A DNA stretch of 64,000 nucleotides from Rhodospirillales bacterium Ga0074136. Its GTDB lineage: Bacteria > Pseudomonadota > Alphaproteobacteria > Acetobacterales > Acetobacteraceae. The stretch spans positions 62,001-126,000 of the forward strand of contig LNEW01000082.1 in the NCBI GenBank assembly GCA_001464375.1. The letters run 5' to 3'. This document shows, one piece after another, positions 59,421 to 64,000 of this stretch. Under the pieces are notes generated by a model, which worked only from the letters and a program-made list of their open reading frames with translations, made no database searches and had not been told where the DNA came from. The first letter of the stretch is position 1. Every line of letters begins with the position of its first letter. A program made the position numbers and the translations under genes.

Positions 59421-60518
59421 ATGCTCAGAACGATCGGGCTGATGAGCGGCACCTCCCTCGACGGGGTGGATGCCGCCTACCTGGAGACGGATGGCGAGAC
59501 GATCCAGCGGATCGGCCCGCGCCTGACCCTGCCCTATGACCCGAAGCTGCGCCGCGCGCTGCGCGCCTTGCTCGACCGCGCCGAAACGCTGTCCGCGTCC
59601 GACCCCGACCTGCTGGACGCCATCCGCCGCATCACCGACCGCCATGCCGAGGCGGTGGAGGCGATCGGACTCGAGGCCGACCTGGTCGGCTTCCATGGCC
59701 AGACCATCCTGCACCGCCCGCCGGTGGCGGGGCGCAACATCACGCCCTTCACGTGGCAGGTCGGCGACGCCACGGCGCTGGCCAAGCGCACCGGCATGAC
59801 GGTCGCGTATGATTTCCGCAGCGCCGACGTCGCGGCCGGCGGGCAGGGCGCGCCGCTGGTGCCGGTGTTCCATCGGGCGCTCTCCGCGCCGCTGCCCAAG
59901 CCGCTGGCGATCCTCAACCTCGGTGGCGTGGCGAATGTCACCTGGCTTGGCGAGGATGGCGAGATGCTGGCCTTCGACACCGGCCCGGCGAACGGCCCGC
60001 TGGATGACTGGGCGCGCCAGCACACCGGCAAGGACTACGACGCGGCGGGGCGCCTGGCGCTGGCCGGCCAGGCGGATGGCGCGGTGCTTGGGCGGCTGAT
60101 GGCGCATCCCTACCTGGCCGCGCCGCCGCCTAAATCGCTCGACCGGCTGGATTTCGACCGCGCGTTGAAGGATGCCGGCGCCGCCGAATTGTCCGCCGCG
60201 GATGGCGCGGCGACGCTGTGCGCCTTCTGCGCGGTGTGCGTCGCCGCCGCGGCGCGGCTGTTCCCGGAACCGCCGCTGCAATGGCTGGTGGCCGGCGGCG
60301 GGCGGCGCAACCCGGCGATCATGAAGGCACTGGCCGGCGCGCTGGAGGAACCGGTCCGGCCGGTGGAAGTCGCGGGGTGGGACGGCGATGCGCTGGAGGC
60401 CCAGGCCTTCGGATTGCTGGCGGCACGGGTGGCGCGCGGGTTGCCGATCACGTTTCCCGGGACGACGGGCGTGCGGCGGCCGATGACGGGCGGGCGGATC
60501 GTGGGGTCGCTGCTGTAG
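59421..60518 (+). CDS. anmK: Anhydro-N-acetylmuramic acid kinase
   Basis: A 365-residue sugar kinase that converts 1,6-anhydroMurNAc to MurNAc-6-phosphate in cell-wall recycling, with ring opening. [12 protein letters not shown] near the start is the ATP site, [11 protein letters not shown] near 90 and the [13 protein letters not shown] segment near 186 are family hallmarks, followed by [10 protein letters not shown] near 292. It pairs functionally with the lytic transglycosylase at 36.7 kb. Divergent from tyrS. Confidence 0.95.
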   Translation: MLRTIGLMSGTSLDGVDAAYLETDGETIQRIGPRLTLPYDPKLRRALRALLDRAETLSASDPDLLDAIRRITDRHAEAVEAIGLEADLVGFHGQTILHRPPVAGRNITPFTWQVGDATALAKRTGMTVAYDFRSADVAAGGQGAPLVPVFHRALSAPLPKPLAILNLGGVANVTWLGEDGEMLAFDTGPANGPLDDWARQHTGKDYDAAGRLALAGQADGAVLGRLMAHPYLAAPPPKSLDRLDFDRALKDAGAAELSAADGAATLCAFCAVCVAAAARLFPEPPLQWLVAGGGRRNPAIMKALAGALEEPVRPVEVAGWDGDALEAQAFGLLAARVARGLPITFPGTTGVRRPMTGGRIVGSLL

Positions 60519-60552
60519 GAACCGGCGGCGCGGCCGCGGCCACCGCCGCGCC

Positions 60553-61425
60553 TCAGCCCGCCAGCGACGGCAACCGCCGCCCCAGCCGCTCCAGGATCTC
60601 CGCCCCGAGCGGATGCGGGTCCACACAGGGCCGCCGGCCATGCGGCGGCGCGATGCCCGCCCGCTTCGCGAAGAACGGCTTGCCGTAAGCGGCGAAATGC
60701 TCCGCCGTGCGCGGCATCATCATGAAGGTCGCGATCGGCAGCACCGACCGGTGCAGCGACTCCGCCGCATCCTCCTCGCCGGCCGCCATCAGGTCCCAGA
60801 TGCGCGCCTGCACATCCGCGACATCCGGCGCGGGGATCATGCCCGCGCAGCCGATCCGGAAGGTGTCGGTCAGCTCCAGCCCCGCCAGGCCGTTGAACAC
60901 CGAGAACACCCCCTCGGTCTCCTCGATCAGCCGCTTCACGTACAGGATCGGGCCCTCGCCCTTCATCATGCGGAAATGCGGATGCGCGCGGTGCAGCGTC
61001 ATCAGCGCGCCGGCCGACAGCGCCACATCCATCATCGAGGGATTGTTCTGCGGCCCGCAGGGGATCGACACGGCCTCGGCCAGCGCCCCCATGAAGCGCA
61101 CCAGCGCGGTCTCGTTCATGCCGGCGATCTGCGGCGGCTGCAGGATCAGCCAGGCGGCGCCAGCGGCCTCGGCGGCGCGCGCCACCTCCCGCGCGGCGGT
61201 CACCCCGGCCTCGTTCACCGTCACGGCCACGGGCAGGCGGCCGGCGACATCCTCCAGCACCCAATCGATGATCGTGCGGCGTTCGACCAGCGTCAGCTTG
61301 TGGAATTCCGCGATGCCATGCGCGCCGCCGCGGATGCAGGCCTCGACCTGCCCACGCATCGCGGCGCGGTCGAGCCGTTCGTGCTCATCGAAGAAGGCAT
61401 ACAGGATTGGCCAGACGCCCTTCAT
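60553..61425 (-). CDS. Dihydrodipicolinate synthase family protein, divergent
   Basis: A 290-residue class I aldolase-like protein. The start at 61425 gives [19 protein letters not shown], the normal N-terminus of the family. The GTTGE substrate loop of DapA is replaced by [15 protein letters not shown] near residue 37. A lysine lies in [10 protein letters not shown] near the expected Schiff-base place (about 160). It is therefore unlikely to be the lysine-pathway enzyme (dapA is at 38.7 kb) and more likely a sugar-acid or keto-acid aldolase or dehydratase. No recognised neighbour fixes its substrate. Confidence 0.82.
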   Translation of the reverse strand: MKGVWPILYAFFDEHERLDRAAMRGQVEACIRGGAHGIAEFHKLTLVERRTIIDWVLEDVAGRLPVAVTVNEAGVTAAREVARAAEAAGAAWLILQPPQIAGMNETALVRFMGALAEAVSIPCGPQNNPSMMDVALSAGALMTLHRAHPHFRMMKGEGPILYVKRLIEETEGVFSVFNGLAGLELTDTFRIGCAGMIPAPDVADVQARIWDLMAAGEEDAAESLHRSVLPIATFMMMPRTAEHFAAYGKPFFAKRAGIAPPHGRRPCVDPHPLGAEILERLGRRLPSLAG

Positions 61426-61534
61426 GTTCTCAGCTTCCTGTTTCGGGCCATCTTCGCCCGCGCGTCGAAGGTTGCTCGACAATTGGGAGCTGGCCCGCCG
61501 TCGGCAGGACAGCTGCGATCCTCAGCATGGGATA

Positions 61535-62392
61535 TCAGACGACGGCTCGGATCATTTGCTCCTGCAGTGACGCCTGCAGGCCATCCGTTCGGCCGGAGAA
61601 ATAGCGCTTGTTGGCTTCGTCAGGGGACAGATGGACGGCCCGGGAGAATCCCATGCCGCGAAGCCTGGCCGCGAACGCGTCAGGTGTGGGTCGCGTGAGC
61701 CACGGCTCGCCAATTGCAGCAAATCGCGCCGCGTAGGAGGCCGCCAAGGCCGCCTCGTCGGTCGGCAATAGGTCATCGGGAAGCACGATACTGAGAACGA
61801 TCTCGCTGGACTTGGGCATCGAGAGAACGAACTCGAGAGTCCCGTCGAGCGCATCGGAGGCAAGGTATTGGCTGACGCCCAGCATCGAAAAAAATGCCGA
61901 CCTGGAACTGTCGAATCCCGCCTGTCGAAGGCCGACCTCCAGACCGACGGATTCAAAATCGACAGCAGCGAAGGATAAATTGTCCGGGATTTCTATCCCG
62001 CCATCGCGCAGGCGTTTCCGCTTGATGTCCTGAGTCGCAGGATGATCGACTTCGATGATGCTCAGGTGCCGAGCCCACGCCGGTTGGCGATACCCGAACG
62101 TGTCGAGTCCCGCCCCCAGCACGACGTACTGCGTGGTGCCATCCTGGACAGCCTGCGCCAGGCAGTCCTCCGCATAGCGGCTGCGCAGGACGAAATTTGT
62201 CAGCCGCAGCCGGACGCGTTCGGGCAATTGGGCGACGAAGGACACGCGAGCCTTGAACGCGTCGCTCTGCGGGTCGACCAGCATCGTGGCGATCGGGTCG
62301 TCCAGGATTCGCGCCTCGGCTGGCAACTGCTGGTGGAGCGCTCGCATGATGGCGGCCCCGTCGGCGGTCTGGCTGGGCTGGCGCGCGTCCAT
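61535..62392 (-). CDS. TIGR00027-type SAM-dependent methyltransferase
   Basis: A 285-residue methyltransferase of the leucine carboxyl methyltransferase-like family. Key segments are ARILDDPIATMLVD near residue 28, LRSRYAED near 73, the SAM loop YVVLGAGLDTFGYR near 90, IIEVDHPATQDIKRKRL near 113 and the FFSMLGVSQYL segment near 165. The ATG follows a GAGGAGG box. Such proteins are known in O-methylation of secondary metabolites, but the substrate here is unknown. Codon use has more A/T than the neighbours, which suggests transfer. Confidence 0.85.
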   Translation of the reverse strand: MDARQPSQTADGAAIMRALHQQLPAEARILDDPIATMLVDPQSDAFKARVSFVAQLPERVRLRLTNFVLRSRYAEDCLAQAVQDGTTQYVVLGAGLDTFGYRQPAWARHLSIIEVDHPATQDIKRKRLRDGGIEIPDNLSFAAVDFESVGLEVGLRQAGFDSSRSAFFSMLGVSQYLASDALDGTLEFVLSMPKSSEIVLSIVLPDDLLPTDEAALAASYAARFAAIGEPWLTRPTPDAFAARLRGMGFSRAVHLSPDEANKRYFSGRTDGLQASLQEQMIRAVV

Positions 62393-62518
62393 CGTGCCTC
62401 CTCGGCAGTTAACGGTTGACCCGGCCGACACGTCCCACCAAGCATCTGCCCGGATCGCCTTCGCGCCCTGCACTGATGCGCCAGCGAACGCGATCCGATG
62501 GCCGCGCCCGCGCCCCCC

Positions 62519-63467
62519 TCACTCCCGCCACGGATGCTGCGCCCACAGCGCCTCGTAGCGCGCCTTCAGCGCCTGCAACTCTCGCAGATATTCCGGCGGG
62601 GCGAGGAAGCGCAGCGGCAAATTCTGCTGCACGGCCAGCGCCTTGAATTCGTCGTTCTCCACCGTCCGGCGCACCGACAGCGCGAGCGGGCGGCATGCCA
62701 GCCGGCGCCGCCATGCCGCGCATCGATCCCTCCACGATGTCGAGGCCAATCTCCTTCAGCGTCGGCACGCTCGCCGCCGGTTCCCAGCGCGTGGCACCCA
62801 TCTGCACCAGCGGGCGCAGCACGCCCTGGCGCCATTCGTTCATGCCCTCCGCCATGTTCATCACGGCCAGCGGGATCGAGCGGGACATGACGTTCTGCTT
62901 CACCTGCGAGGACCCGGCGAAGGGAATGTGCAGGAACTGCGTCCCGGTCGCGCGCTGGATCGCGAGGATCGCCAGGTGGTCGTCCGAACCGATGCCCGTG
63001 GTGCCGTAGCCGATCGTGCCCGGGGCGGCCCGCGCCGCCGCGAGCAGGCCCTGGAAGTCGCGGATCGGGTTGTCGTTGAGCACCCAGATGCCGCCCGGAT
63101 CGTCGACGATATTCGCGATCAGCGCGAAGTCTTCCAGCTTGAAGCGCGCGCGGCGCTCGATCGGGATGGTGACGATGGTGGGCGTGTTGATGAAGCCGAT
63201 CGTGTAGCCATCCGGCCGGGCGCGCGCCAATTCGCTGAAGCCGATCTCGCCGCCCGCGCCGGGTCGGTTCAGCACCACCACGGACTGGCCGAGGTCGCGC
63301 TCCATGAAGCGCGCGATGGTGCGCGCCGCGGCGTCGGTGCCGCCGCCCGGGGCGAAGGCGACGATCATGGTGATCTGCCGGTCCGGCCGCCAGCCACTGC
63401 CCTGCGCGAGCGCCGGCGTGGCGAACGTCGCGGCCATCAGGCCGCGGCGGGTCGGGCTGTGCGCCAT
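62519..63467 (-). pseudogene. Frameshifted TTT (Bug) substrate-binding protein
   Basis: A TTT receptor broken by one frameshift. It starts MAHSPTRRGLMAATF with a signal peptide ending near LAQ, then RQITMIVAFAPGG, VVLNRPGAGGEIG and LHIPFAGSSQVKQ. Near 62670-62700, after residues reading AAPAGMPP, the reading frame shifts and the family end continues in another frame (SVRRTVENDEFKALAVQQN ... YEALWAQHPWRE). The intact product would be about 316 residues. A sequencing error cannot be excluded. Confidence 0.8.
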
Positions 63468-63660
63468 GGCGCGTCTCCTCCGGTTGGTTGCCGGCAGGAT
63501 GCCCGTTGCCGCGGCGGCGCGGAAGCCTGCCTGCGCGGTGGCCGGAGTGTGATCTGCATAACCGACAGGCCACGCCGCATCGCGCAGGCTGCGCTCGGTT
63601 CCCGTGGTTCGCCCCGCCCAGGGCAGGTCGTGGCCGGCGATGCGCCGCCCGGATACGACA
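63468..63660. other. Intergenic region before the terminator
   Basis: This interval lies between the broken TTT gene and the hairpin downstream of the alpha/beta hydrolase. I see no convincing gene and no clear promoter in it. Confidence 0.5.
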
Positions 63661-63687
63661 AGGGCCGCCGGTATGCCCGGCGGCCCT
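63661..63687 (-). terminator. Hairpin terminator of the alpha/beta hydrolase
   Basis: A perfect 11-bp stem AGGGCCGCCGG/CCGGCGGCCCT with a 5-base loop begins 26 bp after the stop codon of the minus-strand hydrolase gene and is followed on that strand by TTGTCG. It is the best intrinsic-terminator-like structure in the window, although the T-run is short. Confidence 0.65.
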
Positions 63688-63713
63688 GTGTTTCGTGCGT
63701 GAAGGAGGCGCCC

Positions 63714-64000
63714 TCAGTCGGCGGCGAGCGCCATGCGGCTGCGGTTCAGCACGCCCATCACGTGGTCCTCGGCGGCGTCCACCACCTTCTCGGTTTGCTC
63801 GGGCGTATAGACGTGCCCGGCCCCCGGCATCACGCGGTAGTCGATGGTGATGCCCTTCTGGAGGTTCAGCTTGTCGACCAGCTTGCGCACCGAGGGTTCG
63901 GGCACGAGTTCATCGTCCGCGCCGTGGAAGATCAGCCCGTTGCAGGGGCAGGGTGCGAGGAAGCCGAAATCATAATGGGAGGCCGGCGCGCTGATGGACA
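63714..64000 (-). CDS. Alpha/beta hydrolase (COG2945-like), 3' part
   Basis: Only the last 94 residues are in the window; the 5' end lies beyond position 64000. The reading gives SISAPASHYDF near the edge, then LIFHGADDELVPEP, with an aspartate in a position typical for an alpha/beta hydrolase acid, and the catalytic histidine in MPGAGHVYT. These features resemble the COG2945 hydrolases. Function is unassigned. It ends in a clear hairpin. Confidence 0.8.
   Translation of the reverse strand, partial: SISAPASHYDFGFLAPCPCNGLIFHGADDELVPEPSVRKLVDKLNLQKGITIDYRVMPGAGHVYTPEQTEKVVDAAEDHVMGVLNRSRMALAAD

Overview
The window looks like chromosomal DNA of a high-GC alphaproteobacterium, most likely an Acetobacteraceae member close to Roseomonas. 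Almost every codon ends in G or C. The blocks trpGDC-moaC-moeA, tpiA-secG-pyrG-kdsA-eno-ftsB-pdhABC-lpd-lipA and rpoZ-relA-acpS-lepB-rnc-era-recO-parC are arranged as in Rhodospirillales. There are four copies, two of them decayed, of tripartite tricarboxylate transporter (TTT, Bug) substrate-binding proteins, a family greatly expanded in Roseomonas-like genomes. The assignment is inference from gene order and families; no rRNA or tRNA gene was seen.

Layout. 1-13.6 kb: a glycosyltransferase, then a minus-strand tryptophan/molybdopterin block (trpG-trpD-trpC-moaC-moeA). This is separated from trpE-ppiD by about 5 kb of accessory DNA: a SAM-binding-like protein, a TTT receptor with an enolase-superfamily enzyme, a RES/Xre toxin-antitoxin pair with a palindrome in front of it, and a TPR/glycosyltransferase-9-like gene that overlaps the end of trpE inside a 27-bp tandem repeat. 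13.8-30.2 kb, plus strand: central metabolism, from tpiA, secG, pyrG and kdsA through four uncharacterised genes to eno and ftsB, then the pyruvate dehydrogenase operon (pdhA, lipoyl-pdhB, pdhC, a GNAT gene, lpd), lipA and a COQ10/RatA-type START protein. 30.2-44.7 kb: mixed genes, including a truncated glutathione S-transferase, a DUF1185 protein, threonine aldolase, a GIDE-domain membrane protein, cell-wall enzymes (DUF882, lytic transglycosylase), cinA/pgpA, dapA, smpB, a sulfite-oxidase-like protein, glutathione peroxidase, a free-standing RTX protein, and an overlapping uracil-DNA glycosylase/NYN nuclease pair. 44.8-57.1 kb: folK, rpoZ, the (p)ppGpp synthetase/hydrolase, acpS, lepB, rnc and era, then a chemoreceptor carrying a PilZ domain, recO and parC. 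57.1-64 kb: a decayed TTT gene running into the 3' end of parC, an orphan HExxH protein, tyrS, anmK, a dapA paralogue, a TIGR00027-type methyltransferase, a frameshifted TTT gene and the 3' part of an alpha/beta hydrolase.

How the parts work together. Translational coupling by ATGA, TGATG or GTGA overlaps is very common and marks the operons. Examples are trpG/trpD/trpC, ppiD/trpE, pyrG/kdsA, pdhC/GNAT/lpd, pgpA/cinA, slt/hydrolase, NYN/UDG, folK/VOC, relA/acpS and rnc/era. The PDH operon sits directly upstream of lipA, so the lipoylated enzyme complex and the lipoate-forming enzyme are neighbours. I see no CRISPR array, complete insertion sequence, prophage or secretion-system cluster. No clearly new multi-gene system stands out. 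The best candidates for novelty are the orphan HEATH-motif protein at 57.5 kb, the parC tail created by a decayed gene, the gene block between kdsA and eno, and the RES/Xre insertion in the split trp cluster.
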